Positions 31,146 through 39,591 of a stretch of DNA of 64,000 nt are shown here, in pieces. The position numbers were made by a program, and so were the translations under genes. How positions within the stretch are numbered: position 1 is the stretch's first letter; the number at the start of each line of letters is the position of its first letter. The notes below the pieces were generated by a model. The model was not told the DNA's origin. It ran no database searches and saw nothing but the letters and a program-made list of their open reading frames with translations. The DNA is from Hydrogenophaga sp. SL48 (GTDB taxonomy: Bacteria > Pseudomonadota > Gammaproteobacteria > Burkholderiales > Burkholderiaceae_C). Where the stretch lies: assembly GCF_021729865.1 (NCBI RefSeq), contig NZ_CP063400.1, positions 4,526,001 to 4,590,000 on the forward strand, given 5' to 3'.

Positions 31146-31200
31146 CCAATTGGCACCATTAAGTGCCACCAACTGGCCCTGATTGTGATCCAATTAGCCC
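31146..31200. promoter_or_regulatory. Candidate MocR/GabR-type operator with three direct repeats
   Basis: CCAATTGGCAC (31146), CCAACTGGCCC (31169) and CCAATTAGCCC (31190) are direct repeats with starts 23 and 21 bases apart, close to two helical turns. A TGGCAC-CATTAA-GTGCCA dyad (31151-31168) overlaps the first. GabR-class proteins bind spaced direct repeats, so this is probably the site of the divergent regulator. puuD starts 34 bases to the right. Confidence 0.5.
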
Positions 31201-31233
31201 GTCAGAATCAACCCACGACTGTTTGGAGATTCC

Positions 31234-32046
31234 ATGAACAAGCCGCCGCCCTGCATGGTCTGGCTGCCTGCCGACCACCGCCTCATGGGCGACCATGGGC
31301 ACCAGATGCCGTTTCTGCTGCTCGGCGACAAATACGCCCGTGCCGTCAAGCTGGGGGCACAGGCCCAGCCGGTGATGTTTCCGCTGGCCGACGCCGAGCA
31401 GATTCCCGACCTGTTGCCGATGGTGGACGGCGTGATGCTGACCGGCTCGCCGTCCAACGTGCACCCCTCCCATTTCGACGAAGACGTGGCCGACCCCAGC
31501 CTGCCGCTGGACCCGGTGCGCGACTCGCTCACGCTGGCGCTGGTCAAGGCCTGCGTGCACGAGGGTGTGCCGCTGCTGGGCGTGTGTCGCGGGTTCCAGG
31601 AGATCAACGTGGCGCTGGGTGGCACGCTGCACCAGCGTGTGCACGAGGTGCCGGGCCTGATGGACCACCGCGAGCCCAAGACGGCGCCGTTCGAGGAGCA
31701 GTACGCGCCGCGCCACGCGATTGCGCTCGCGCCGGGCAGCGTGTTCGAGACCTGGGCCGGCGGCCCCGAGACCCTGGTGAATTCGCTGCACGGCCAGGGC
31801 ATCAACCGCCTGGCCAGCGGGCTCGAAGCCATGGCCCACGCGCCCGACGGGGTGGTCGAGGCCTTCGCCGTCAAGGGCGCCCGCACCTTCGCCTACGCGG
31901 TGCAGTTCCACCCCGAGTGGCGCTGCTGGGAAACGCCGTTCTACGCCGCGATCTTTGACGCCTTCGGCCACGCCTGCCGCCAGCGCATGAGCCAGCGCCT
32001 GCAGGCGGCCGACCTGGCGCGCAGCCGCGCGGGCATCGGCGCCTGA
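31234..32046 (+). CDS. puuD: Gamma-glutamyl-gamma-aminobutyrate hydrolase
   Basis: A 270-residue class I glutamine-amidotransferase-like hydrolase that frees GABA and glutamate from gamma-glutamyl-GABA, the last step of the Puu pathway. The triad is visible: nucleophile Cys in LLGVCRGFQEIN, and His-Glu in QFHPEWRC. The TGSPSNVHPS segment is typical of the PuuD branch. A GGAG precedes the ATG. puuA follows after 44 bases. Expression is probably set by the MocR operator just upstream. Confidence 0.94.
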   Translation: MNKPPPCMVWLPADHRLMGDHGHQMPFLLLGDKYARAVKLGAQAQPVMFPLADAEQIPDLLPMVDGVMLTGSPSNVHPSHFDEDVADPSLPLDPVRDSLTLALVKACVHEGVPLLGVCRGFQEINVALGGTLHQRVHEVPGLMDHREPKTAPFEEQYAPRHAIALAPGSVFETWAGGPETLVNSLHGQGINRLASGLEAMAHAPDGVVEAFAVKGARTFAYAVQFHPEWRCWETPFYAAIFDAFGHACRQRMSQRLQAADLARSRAGIGA

Positions 32047-32090
32047 TTTCGACCCGACAGACAACCACCAACCGAGACAAGGACCGGCAC

Positions 32091-33458
32091 ATGACAGCCC
32101 CCACCGTTCAAACCTTCAACGACCTCGAAAACTGGCTCAACCAGCACCGCGTGACCGAGGTCGAGTGCCTGGTGCCCGACCTGACCGGGGTGGCCCGCGG
32201 CAAGATCCTGCCGCGCGAGAAGTTCACCGAAGACCGGGGCATGCGCCTGCCGCAGGCCATCGTGGGCATGGGCGTGACAGGCGAGTTCCCCGAGAGCGGG
32301 CCGTACTACGACGTGGTGGACCCGACCGACAAAGACATGCAGCTGCGCCCGGACCCGTCCACCGTGCGCATCGTGCCCTGGGCCACCGACCCCACGGCCC
32401 AGGTGATCCACGACTGTTTCGACCACGAAGGCAAGCTCGTGCCGTTCGCGCCGCGCAGCGTGTTGCGCAAGATCTGCGACCTGTACGCCGCCGAGGGCTG
32501 GGACCCGGTGGTCGCACCCGAGCTGGAGTTCTACCTGACCGCGCGCAACACCGACCCGAACACGCTGCTGAAGCCGCCCATCGGCCGCAGCGGTCGTGCC
32601 GAGACCTCGCGCCAGGCTTACTCCATCGACGCGGTGAACGAGTTCGACCCGCTGTTCGAAGAGATCTACGACTACTGCGACAAGATGAAGCTCAACGTGG
32701 ACACGCTGATCCACGAGGTGGGCGCGGGGCAGATGGAGATCAACTTCTTCCACGCCCACCCGCTGGGCCTGGCCGACGAGGTGTTCTTCTTCAAGCGCAC
32801 GGTGCGCGAGGCCGCGCTGCGCCACGACATGTACGCCACCTTCATGGCCAAGCCCATCGCGGGTGAGCCGGGCAGCGCCATGCACGTGCACCAGAGCATC
32901 GTGGACAAGGTCACCGGCAAGAACATCTTCAGCAACCCGGACGGCACCGCTTCCGAGGCCTTCTACCACTACATCGGTGGCCTGCAGCGCTACATCCCGG
33001 CCGCCATGGTGCTGGTGGCGCCCTACGTGAACAGCTACCGGCGCCTGAGTCGCCACACGGCCGCGCCGATCAACATCGAGTGGGGTCACGACAACCGCAC
33101 GGTGGGCATCCGCTCGCCGATCTCCAGCCCGGCCGCGCGTCGCGTGGAAAACCGTGTGATCGGTGCCGACGCCAACCCGTACGTGGCGATGGCGATGACG
33201 CTGGCCTGCGGCTACCTGGGCATGAAGAACAAGATCAAACCCAAGCCCGAGATGAAGGGCGACGCCTACCTGGCGCCGTACTCGCTGCCGCGCTCGCTGG
33301 GCGAAGCGCTGGACTGGCTGCGTCGCGAGACCGACCTGCACGACATCCTGGGCAAGGAGTTCATCACGATCTACACCGAGATCAAGGAACTGGAGTTCGA
33401 CGAGTTCATGAAGGTGATTTCGCCCTGGGAACGCGAGCACCTGCTGCTGCACGTTTGA
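32091..33458 (+). CDS. puuA: Gamma-glutamylputrescine synthetase (glutamine synthetase family)
   Basis: A 455-residue member of the glutamine-synthetase superfamily that ligates glutamate to putrescine using ATP, the entry step of the Puu pathway. The N-terminal beta domain includes TEVECLVPDLTGVARGK; catalytic-domain motifs are PELEFYLT (metal Glu), GAGQMEINFFHA, HVHQSIVD and the late NRTVGIRSPISSPAARR. The putrescine branch rather than GlnA is indicated by the lack of the adenylylation loop Tyr region and by puuD directly upstream. An AAGGA lies 9 bases before the ATG. A second GS-like gene lies at 45730. Confidence 0.92.
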   Translation: MTAPTVQTFNDLENWLNQHRVTEVECLVPDLTGVARGKILPREKFTEDRGMRLPQAIVGMGVTGEFPESGPYYDVVDPTDKDMQLRPDPSTVRIVPWATDPTAQVIHDCFDHEGKLVPFAPRSVLRKICDLYAAEGWDPVVAPELEFYLTARNTDPNTLLKPPIGRSGRAETSRQAYSIDAVNEFDPLFEEIYDYCDKMKLNVDTLIHEVGAGQMEINFFHAHPLGLADEVFFFKRTVREAALRHDMYATFMAKPIAGEPGSAMHVHQSIVDKVTGKNIFSNPDGTASEAFYHYIGGLQRYIPAAMVLVAPYVNSYRRLSRHTAAPINIEWGHDNRTVGIRSPISSPAARRVENRVIGADANPYVAMAMTLACGYLGMKNKIKPKPEMKGDAYLAPYSLPRSLGEALDWLRRETDLHDILGKEFITIYTEIKELEFDEFMKVISPWEREHLLLHV

Positions 33459-33469
33459 GGCTTGACCCA

Positions 33470-33549
33470 CCCCCGCGCCGCACCTGCGGTGCGTCACCCC
33501 CTCAAGGGGGCAACGCTGGCGGCCCGGCAAAGCTGGTTCCGCGGCGTTC
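33470..33549 (+). repeat. Stop-anchored stem-loop repeat, copy R6
   Basis: Begins 11 bases after the puuA stop. Basal arms AACGC (33512-33516) and GCGTT (33544-33548) pair; the apical CCGGC-AAA-GCTGG contains a G-U wobble, so pairing is kept in RNA. Confidence 0.75.
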
Positions 33550-33584
33550 CTGATTAACTTCCCCTCTCTGAAAGCGAGTCTGTT

Positions 33585-35024
33585 GTGAACCCCTCAACCC
33601 TCATCGCCCCGCCCGCCCTGGTTCGTCGCGCCGAGCAGCAGGACACGAAGGCCATCCAGGCGCTGGACAGCGCGCACTTCATCCACCCCTTCACCGACCA
33701 CGGTGGTCTGGCCACGCGCGGTGCGCGGGTGATCACGCGGGCCGACAACATCTACGTCTGGGACTCCGAAGGCGCGAAGATCCTCGACGCGATGAGCGGC
33801 CTGTGGTGCGTGAACGCGGGCTACGGGCGCAAGGAGCTGGCCGACGCGGCCTACCAGCAGATGATGACGCTGCCGTTCTACAACAGCTTCTTCAACACCA
33901 CCAACGTGCCGGCGGTGCAGCTGGCCGCCAAGCTGGCTTCGCTGGCGCCCAAGGTCGGCGGCCGCAGTTTTGAACACGTGTTCTTCAGCAGCAGCGGCAG
34001 CGAAAGCAACGACACCAACGTGCGCATGGTGCGCCGCTACTGGGACCTGCTGGGCCAGCCGCAGCGCAAGGTGATCATCAGCCGGAACAACGCGTACCAC
34101 GGCAGCACCATGGCGGGCGCCTCGCTGGGCGGCATGAGCGGCATGCACGCGCAGGGCGACCTGCCGATCCCCAACATCACGCACATCGAGCAACCGCACT
34201 TCTGGGACAACGCGCTGCCGGGCGAAAGCCGGGCCGACTTCGGCCGCCGCGCGGCGGGCTGGCTCGAAGCCAAGATCCTGGAGGTGGGCGCGGACAAGGT
34301 GGCGGCCTTCATCGCCGAGCCGGTGCAGGGAGCGGGCGGCGTGATCATCCCGCCCGAGACCTACTGGCCCGAGATCCAGCGCATCGTCGACCAGTACGGC
34401 ATCCTGCTGATCTCCGACGAGGTGATCTGCGCCTTCGGCCGGCTGGGCCACTGGTTCGCCTACGAAAAATTTGGCTACCGGCCCGACCTCGTGACCTTCG
34501 CCAAGGGCGTGACGAGTGGCTACATCCCGCTCGGCGGTGTGATGGTGGGCGACCGCGTGGCCCAGGTGCTGATTGAAAAAGGCGGCGAGTTCAACCATGG
34601 CTACACCTACAGCGGCCACCCCGTGGCCTGCGCGGTGGCGCTGGCCAACCTGGAGCTGATGGAGCGCGACAACCTGGTGGGCCGGGTGAAGGACGACATC
34701 GGCCCCTACCTGGCCGAGCGCTTCGAGGAGCTGAAACAGCACCCGCTGGTGGGCGACGCTGAGACCTGTGGTTTCGTGGCCGGTCTGGTGCTGGTGAAGA
34801 ACCAGGCGACGAAGCAGATGTTCGATCCGGACCTCGGCGTGGGCATGATCTGCCGTGGCCACTGCTTCAAGAACGGGCTGATCATGCGCGCCGTGGGCGA
34901 CCGCATGATCATCGCGCCGCCGCTGGTGATGACGCGTGCCCAGATCGACGAGATGATGGTGCTGATCCGCCAGTGCCTGGACGCGACGCTGGACGATCTG
35001 CGCAGCGCCGGTCAGCTGGCCTGA
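33585..35024 (+). CDS. spuC: Putrescine-pyruvate aminotransferase (class III)
   Basis: A 479-residue PLP enzyme of class III aminotransferases. It has the N-terminal substrate segment HPFTDHGGLATRGARVITRA of the SpuC/omega-transaminase branch, FFSSSGSESNDTNVRM for the phosphate, EPVQGAGGVIIPP, SDEVICAFGRLG (PLP Asp) and the Schiff-base Lys in LVTFAKGVTSGYIPLG. It moves the amino group of putrescine or related diamines to pyruvate, a route parallel to PuuA-PuuB. The start is GTG with only a weak ribosome site. Located between puuA and the transporter genes. Confidence 0.9.
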   Translation: MNPSTLIAPPALVRRAEQQDTKAIQALDSAHFIHPFTDHGGLATRGARVITRADNIYVWDSEGAKILDAMSGLWCVNAGYGRKELADAAYQQMMTLPFYNSFFNTTNVPAVQLAAKLASLAPKVGGRSFEHVFFSSSGSESNDTNVRMVRRYWDLLGQPQRKVIISRNNAYHGSTMAGASLGGMSGMHAQGDLPIPNITHIEQPHFWDNALPGESRADFGRRAAGWLEAKILEVGADKVAAFIAEPVQGAGGVIIPPETYWPEIQRIVDQYGILLISDEVICAFGRLGHWFAYEKFGYRPDLVTFAKGVTSGYIPLGGVMVGDRVAQVLIEKGGEFNHGYTYSGHPVACAVALANLELMERDNLVGRVKDDIGPYLAERFEELKQHPLVGDAETCGFVAGLVLVKNQATKQMFDPDLGVGMICRGHCFKNGLIMRAVGDRMIIAPPLVMTRAQIDEMMVLIRQCLDATLDDLRSAGQLA

Positions 35025-35178
35025 CGCTTGCAGGGGCCCGATTCTTTGTTACAGTGTTTCGCTGCCCCAAACTGGGGATAAAGTTGGTCTGCAAATTGCT
35101 TGCCACCGGGCAGGCGTTGCAGCCGGTTCCATGTGTCCGTCGACGGGTTTCCCCCACTTTTCTGGAGTGCTCACCACC

Positions 35179-36357
35179 ATGAAGAAGCAAGTTCTGGCTC
35201 TGGCCATCTCGGCGATCCTGCTCGCTGCCTGCGGCAAAAAAGAGGAGCCGGCACCGGCTGCGGCCCCGGCCGAACCGGTCGCTGCGGCGCCCGCAGCCCC
35301 GGCCGCGCCCGCTGGCCCGGTGTACGACGACGAGAAGGTCCTCAACATCTACAACTGGCCCGACTACGTGCCCGAGGGCATGATCGCCGCCTTCGAGAAA
35401 GAGTCCGGCATCAAGGTCAACTACGACACCTTCGAGACCAACGAAGCCCTGCACGCCAAGCTGGTGGCGGGCAACACCGGCTACGACATCGTCGTGCCCG
35501 GCACCGTGTTCGCCAAGGGCCAGATCGAAGGCGGTCTGCTGCAGCCGCTGAAGAAAGAACAGATCCCGAACCTGGCCAACATGGACCCGGCCATCATGGC
35601 CACCCTGGTCAAGGCCGACCCCGAGAACAAGCACCTGATCCCGTGGGCCTGGGGTTTCACCACCGTCGGCATCAACAAGACCAAGGTCGAGAAGGCGCTG
35701 GGTGGCATGGCCATGCCGGAAAACGCCTGGGACCTGGTGTTCAAGCCCGAGTACACGAGCAAGCTCAAGAGCTGCGGCATTGCCTACCTGGACTCGCCGA
35801 CCGAGATCATTCCGGTGGCGCTGCACTACATCGGCAAGGACGCCTATTCGAACGACCCGGCCGACTACAAGGCCGCGGGCGAGATGCTGGCCAAGGTGCG
35901 CAAGGACGTGCGCCTGTTCAGCTCGACCATGATCGACGACATCGCGGGTGGCAAGGCCTGCGTGGCCATTGGCTGGTCGGGTGACATCAACATCGCTGCC
36001 GGCCGTGCCACCGAAAACGGCTCCAAGGACGTGATCGAAGCCATGCTGCCCAGCACCGGCGCGCTGATCTTCTTTGACACCATGGCCGTGACCAAGGACG
36101 CCAAGCACCCGAACAACGCGATGGCCTTCATCGACTTCTACCTGCGCCCGGAAAACGCCGCGCTGATGTCGAACGAAATGGGCTACCCGACCGGCAACAA
36201 GGCGGGCGTGGCCCAGGTCAAGCCCGAGATCGCCGGCAACAAGACCATCTTTGTCGAAGCCGATTACTTCGCCAAGATGATCCCGCCGAGCAGCTTCACC
36301 AACGAAGCGCGCGAAGCCATGGCCAACGTCTACAACGGCTTCAAAAAAGGCAAGTAA
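35179..36357 (+). CDS. potF: Putrescine ABC transporter, periplasmic binding lipoprotein
   Basis: A 392-residue binding protein of the PotD/PotF family. The signal ends LLAAC, so it is lipid-anchored, and a Pro/Ala-rich linker of about 30 residues follows. The mature protein opens KVLNIYNWPDYVPEGM, the classic polyamine-binding signature with the Trp that stacks on the ligand. It also contains GYDIVVPGTVFA and the IAIGWSGDINIA-type lobe (seen as AIGWSGDINIA). It hands putrescine to PotGHI encoded next. A terminator hairpin follows at 36382-36420, which should keep the binding protein more abundant than the membrane parts. Confidence 0.94.
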   Translation: MKKQVLALAISAILLAACGKKEEPAPAAAPAEPVAAAPAAPAAPAGPVYDDEKVLNIYNWPDYVPEGMIAAFEKESGIKVNYDTFETNEALHAKLVAGNTGYDIVVPGTVFAKGQIEGGLLQPLKKEQIPNLANMDPAIMATLVKADPENKHLIPWAWGFTTVGINKTKVEKALGGMAMPENAWDLVFKPEYTSKLKSCGIAYLDSPTEIIPVALHYIGKDAYSNDPADYKAAGEMLAKVRKDVRLFSSTMIDDIAGGKACVAIGWSGDINIAAGRATENGSKDVIEAMLPSTGALIFFDTMAVTKDAKHPNNAMAFIDFYLRPENAALMSNEMGYPTGNKAGVAQVKPEIAGNKTIFVEADYFAKMIPPSSFTNEAREAMANVYNGFKKGK

Positions 36358-36381
36358 GCATTCCGCTTCGCACCTGACACC

Positions 36382-36420
36382 AGGGCTGTTTGTACGCACC
36401 GTATGAACAGCCCTTTTTCT
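36382..36420 (+). terminator. Hairpin terminator or attenuator between potF and potG
   Basis: Arms AGGGCTGTT (36382-36390) and AACAGCCCT (36406-36414) enclose a 15-base loop and are followed by TTTTTCTT. It would reduce, not abolish, transcription into potGHI, the usual way to overproduce a binding protein. Confidence 0.8.
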
Positions 36421-36460
36421 TGTCCACTCCCCCCACACAACAGCACAGCGAGGTTCACCC

Positions 36461-37564
36461 ATGGCAGATGCGGGCACACAAGCGGGTTACCTGGTCACCG
36501 AGAAACTGGTCAAGCGCTTCGACGAAGCGGTGGCCGTGGACGAGGTGTCGCTCTCCATCGGCAAGGGTGAGATCTTCGCCCTGCTCGGCAGCTCCGGCTG
36601 CGGCAAATCCACCCTGCTGCGCATGCTGGCCGGCTTCGAGAAGCCGACCTCGGGTCGCATCATGCTCGGCGGCCAGGACGTGGCGAACATGCCGCCCTAC
36701 GACCGGCCGGTGAACATGATGTTCCAGAGCTACGCGCTGTTCCCCCACCTCAACATCTGGGAGAACGTGGCCTTTGGCCTCAAGCGCGAAGGCCTGCCCA
36801 AGGCCGAGGTGCAGCAGCGCACCGACGAGATGCTGGCGCTGGTGCAGCTCACGCCCTACGCGCAGCGCAAGCCGCACCAGCTCTCGGGCGGGCAGCAGCA
36901 GCGCGTGGCGCTGGCGCGCAGCCTGGCCAAGCGGCCCAAGCTGCTGCTGCTGGACGAACCGCTGGGCGCGCTGGACAAGAAGCTGCGCGAGCAGACGCAG
37001 TTCGAGCTGGTCAACATCATCGAGAAGGTGGGCGTGACCGTGGTGATGGTGACGCACGACCAGGAAGAGGCCATGACCATGGCCAGCCGCATCGCCATCA
37101 TGAGCAAGGGCCGCGTGCTGCAGGTGGGCACGCCGGAAGAGATCTACGAGCACCCGCGCAACAAGTTCGTGGCCGACTTCATCGGCAACGTGAACCTGTT
37201 CGCCGGCAAGCTCACGGTGGACGAGCCCGACCGCTGCGCGGCCACCACCGCCATCGGCGAGGTGCACGTGGGTCACGGTGTGAGCGGCACCTTGAACATG
37301 CCGGTGTCCATCGCCGTGCGGCCCGAGAAGATCGAGATCAGCAAGACCCGGCCCGAGCACGCGGCGTTCAACCTGTTCCAGGGCAAGGTGAAAGAGATCG
37401 GTTACCTGGGCTCGTACACCACCTACATCCTGCAGGCCAGAGACGGCTCCAAGGTGCGGGTCACCGAGGCCAACACCACGCGCCAGGACCTGTCGGACAT
37501 CACCTGGGAAGACGAGGTGTATTTCTGGTGGGATGACAACGCTGCAGTGGTGCTGCGCGATTGA
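36461..37564 (+). CDS. potG: Putrescine ABC transporter, ATP-binding protein
   Basis: A 367-residue ATPase with a C-terminal TOBE domain. Walker A is GSSGCGKST, the signature LSGGQQQRVALARSLA, Walker B LLLLDEPLGALD and the switch His in VMVTHDQEEAM. The sequence FKPT-like entry FEKPTSGRIMLGG and the TOBE region after residue 240 are typical of PotA/PotG. It energises import of putrescine through PotH and PotI. Repeat R7 begins directly after its stop codon. Confidence 0.95.
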   Translation: MADAGTQAGYLVTEKLVKRFDEAVAVDEVSLSIGKGEIFALLGSSGCGKSTLLRMLAGFEKPTSGRIMLGGQDVANMPPYDRPVNMMFQSYALFPHLNIWENVAFGLKREGLPKAEVQQRTDEMLALVQLTPYAQRKPHQLSGGQQQRVALARSLAKRPKLLLLDEPLGALDKKLREQTQFELVNIIEKVGVTVVMVTHDQEEAMTMASRIAIMSKGRVLQVGTPEEIYEHPRNKFVADFIGNVNLFAGKLTVDEPDRCAATTAIGEVHVGHGVSGTLNMPVSIAVRPEKIEISKTRPEHAAFNLFQGKVKEIGYLGSYTTYILQARDGSKVRVTEANTTRQDLSDITWEDEVYFWWDDNAAVVLRD

Positions 37565-37565
37565 C

Positions 37566-37638
37566 CCCCCCGCGCCGCTTCGCGTCACCCCACAGGGGGC
37601 GATGCGAGTGGCCCGGCAAAGCCGGTTCCACCGCATCC
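37566..37638 (+). repeat. Stop-anchored stem-loop repeat, copy R7
   Basis: Begins immediately after the potG stop. Basal arms GATGCG (37601-37606) and CGCATC (37632-37637) pair around CCGGC-AAA-GCCGG. Nearly identical to R8 after potH. Confidence 0.85.
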
Positions 37639-37684
37639 TTGGTTTCAGGCTTCCTCGCTCCACCGTTTCTTCAGGAGTATCTCG

Positions 37685-38590
37685 ATGGCCACTTCATCGC
37701 TCCCCATGCCCGGCAAACGCTTCGTGATCGGCGTGCCGTATGTCTGGCTGTTTGTCTTTTTCCTGCTGCCCTTCCTGATCCTGCTGTACATCAGCTTCGT
37801 GGACCAGGGCGAGAGCATCAACCCGTTCAAGCCGATCTGGGACCCGGTGACGGGCATCCTGAGCCTGAAGTACGAGAACTACTGGACCATCTTCCGCGAC
37901 GCGGAAGGCGGCGAGCTGTTCAAGACCATCTACATCGAGGCCTACCTGCGCTCGATCTGGTACGCGCTGTGCACCGCCGTCCTGTGCCTGCTGATCGGTT
38001 ATCCGTTCGCCTACTTCATCGCGCGCTCGGCGCCGAGCGTGAGGCCCGCGCTGCTGATGATGGTGATGCTGCCGTTCTGGACCTCGTTCCTGCTGCGCGT
38101 TTATGCGTGGAAGGGCATCCTGGCCGACCAGGGCGTGATCAACCAGCTGCTGATGATGGTCGGGATCATCGACGAGCCGATCCAGATGCTCTACACCAAC
38201 GTGTCCATGCTGGTGGGCATGACCTACGTGTACCTGCCCTTCATGATCCTGCCGCTCTACGCCAACCTGGTGAAGATGGACTTCCGCCTGCTCGAAGCCG
38301 CCTACGACCTGGGCACCTCGCCCTTCAAGGCCTTCTGGCTCGTCACCGTGCCGCTGTCCAAGGCCGGCATCGTCGCCGGTTTCATGCTGGTCTTCATCCC
38401 CGCCGTGGGCGAGTTCGTGATCCCCTCGCTGCTCGGTGGGCCGGAAAACATCATGATCGGCCGCGTGGTCTGGGACGAGATGTTCACCAGCAACAACTGG
38501 CCACGTGCGTCGGCGCTGGCGGTGGTGATGATCCTGCTGATCATCGTGCCATTGGCCATCTACTACCACTTCACCGCCGAAGAAAAGTGA
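37685..38590 (+). CDS. potH: Putrescine ABC transporter, permease PotH
   Basis: A 301-residue inner-membrane permease with six hydrophobic helices. The ATPase-contact loop EAAYDLGTSPFKAFWLVTVP fits the EAA motif of import permeases, and the periplasmic segment SFVDQGESINPFKPIW is usual for PotB/PotH. AGGAG precedes the ATG. It lies between two almost identical copies of the stem-loop repeat (R7, R8). Confidence 0.94.
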   Translation: MATSSLPMPGKRFVIGVPYVWLFVFFLLPFLILLYISFVDQGESINPFKPIWDPVTGILSLKYENYWTIFRDAEGGELFKTIYIEAYLRSIWYALCTAVLCLLIGYPFAYFIARSAPSVRPALLMMVMLPFWTSFLLRVYAWKGILADQGVINQLLMMVGIIDEPIQMLYTNVSMLVGMTYVYLPFMILPLYANLVKMDFRLLEAAYDLGTSPFKAFWLVTVPLSKAGIVAGFMLVFIPAVGEFVIPSLLGGPENIMIGRVVWDEMFTSNNWPRASALAVVMILLIIVPLAIYYHFTAEEK

Positions 38591-38664
38591 CCCCCCGCGC
38601 CGCTTCGCGTCACCCCCCCAGGGGGCGATGCGAGTGGCCCGGCTAAGCCGGTTCCACCGCATCC
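38591..38664 (+). repeat. Stop-anchored stem-loop repeat, copy R8
   Basis: Begins at the first base after the potH stop. Basal arms GATGCG (38627-38632) and CGCATC (38658-38663) pair; the apical loop CTAAG differs from R7. Confidence 0.85.
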
Positions 38665-38714
38665 CCGGTGAGCTTCCCTTCGTTGAACGTCAGTTTTGCT
38701 CAGGAATCATTGCA

Positions 38715-39575
38715 ATGAAACAGCTCCTCGAAAAACACTTCGGCAAGTTCTGGTTGGCGGCGGTGTACCTGTTCCTCTACGTGCCGCTGTTCTTCATGAT
38801 CGTGTTCAGCTTCAACAGCACACGGCAGGACGCCAATTTCACCGGCTTTTCGCTGCGCTGGTACGAGGCGCTGACCCGGGACACCAAGATCGTCGAGGGC
38901 TTCTGGCTGTCGATCAAGGTGGCGGCGGTCACCGGTGTGCTGTCGGCCGTGCTCGGCACCTTCGCCGCCTTCGTGCTGGTGCGCTACCGCCGCTTTCTCG
39001 GCCGCACCGTGTTCTCCGGCATGGTGAACGCGCCGCTGGTGATGCCCGAGGTGGTGATCGGCCTGTCGCTGCTGCTGCTGATGGTGGGCGCGCAGAACGC
39101 TTTCGGCTGGCCCGAGCGCGGCATGCTGACCATCATCTTCGGCCACACCCTGCTGGGCATGGCCTACGGCATGGTGGTGATCCAGAGCCGGCTGATGGAG
39201 ATGAACCGCAGCATCGAAGAGGCCGCGATGGACCTGGGCGCTCGGCCGTTCCAGGTGTTCTTCCTCATCACGCTGCCCAACATCTTCCAGGGCATCCTGG
39301 CCGCGTTCCTGCTGTCGTTCACGCTGAGTTTCGACGACGTGGTGATTTCCGAATTCCTCTCGGGTCCGGGCGTCTCCACGCTGCCGCAGGTGATCTTCGG
39401 TTACGCGCGCCGCGGCATCAACCCCACCATCTACGCCGCGGCCACGCTGCTGATCACCACCGTGACCATCGTGATCGTGGGCTACAGCGTGTGGGTGGCG
39501 CGCCAGACCCGCAAGCGCGAGCGCGAGATCGCGGCGGCCACGCGGGCCGAGACCAAGGCCCTGGCCGCGACCTGA
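38715..39575 (+). CDS. potI: Putrescine ABC transporter, permease PotI
   Basis: A 286-residue permease with six helices, partner of PotH. The EAA loop reads EEAAMDLGARPFQVFFLITLP, here given in parts: EEAAMDLGARPF and QVFFLITLP. LSFDDVVISEFLSGPG is characteristic of PotC/PotI. The chosen ATG has AGGA upstream; an earlier in-frame codon would run through repeat R8. It ends 16 bases before the end of the convergent reverse-transcriptase gene, without a visible terminator. Confidence 0.94.
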   Translation: MKQLLEKHFGKFWLAAVYLFLYVPLFFMIVFSFNSTRQDANFTGFSLRWYEALTRDTKIVEGFWLSIKVAAVTGVLSAVLGTFAAFVLVRYRRFLGRTVFSGMVNAPLVMPEVVIGLSLLLLMVGAQNAFGWPERGMLTIIFGHTLLGMAYGMVVIQSRLMEMNRSIEEAAMDLGARPFQVFFLITLPNIFQGILAAFLLSFTLSFDDVVISEFLSGPGVSTLPQVIFGYARRGINPTIYAAATLLITTVTIVIVGYSVWVARQTRKREREIAAATRAETKALAAT

Positions 39576-39591
39576 TCGAGGGCGCCGGCCA

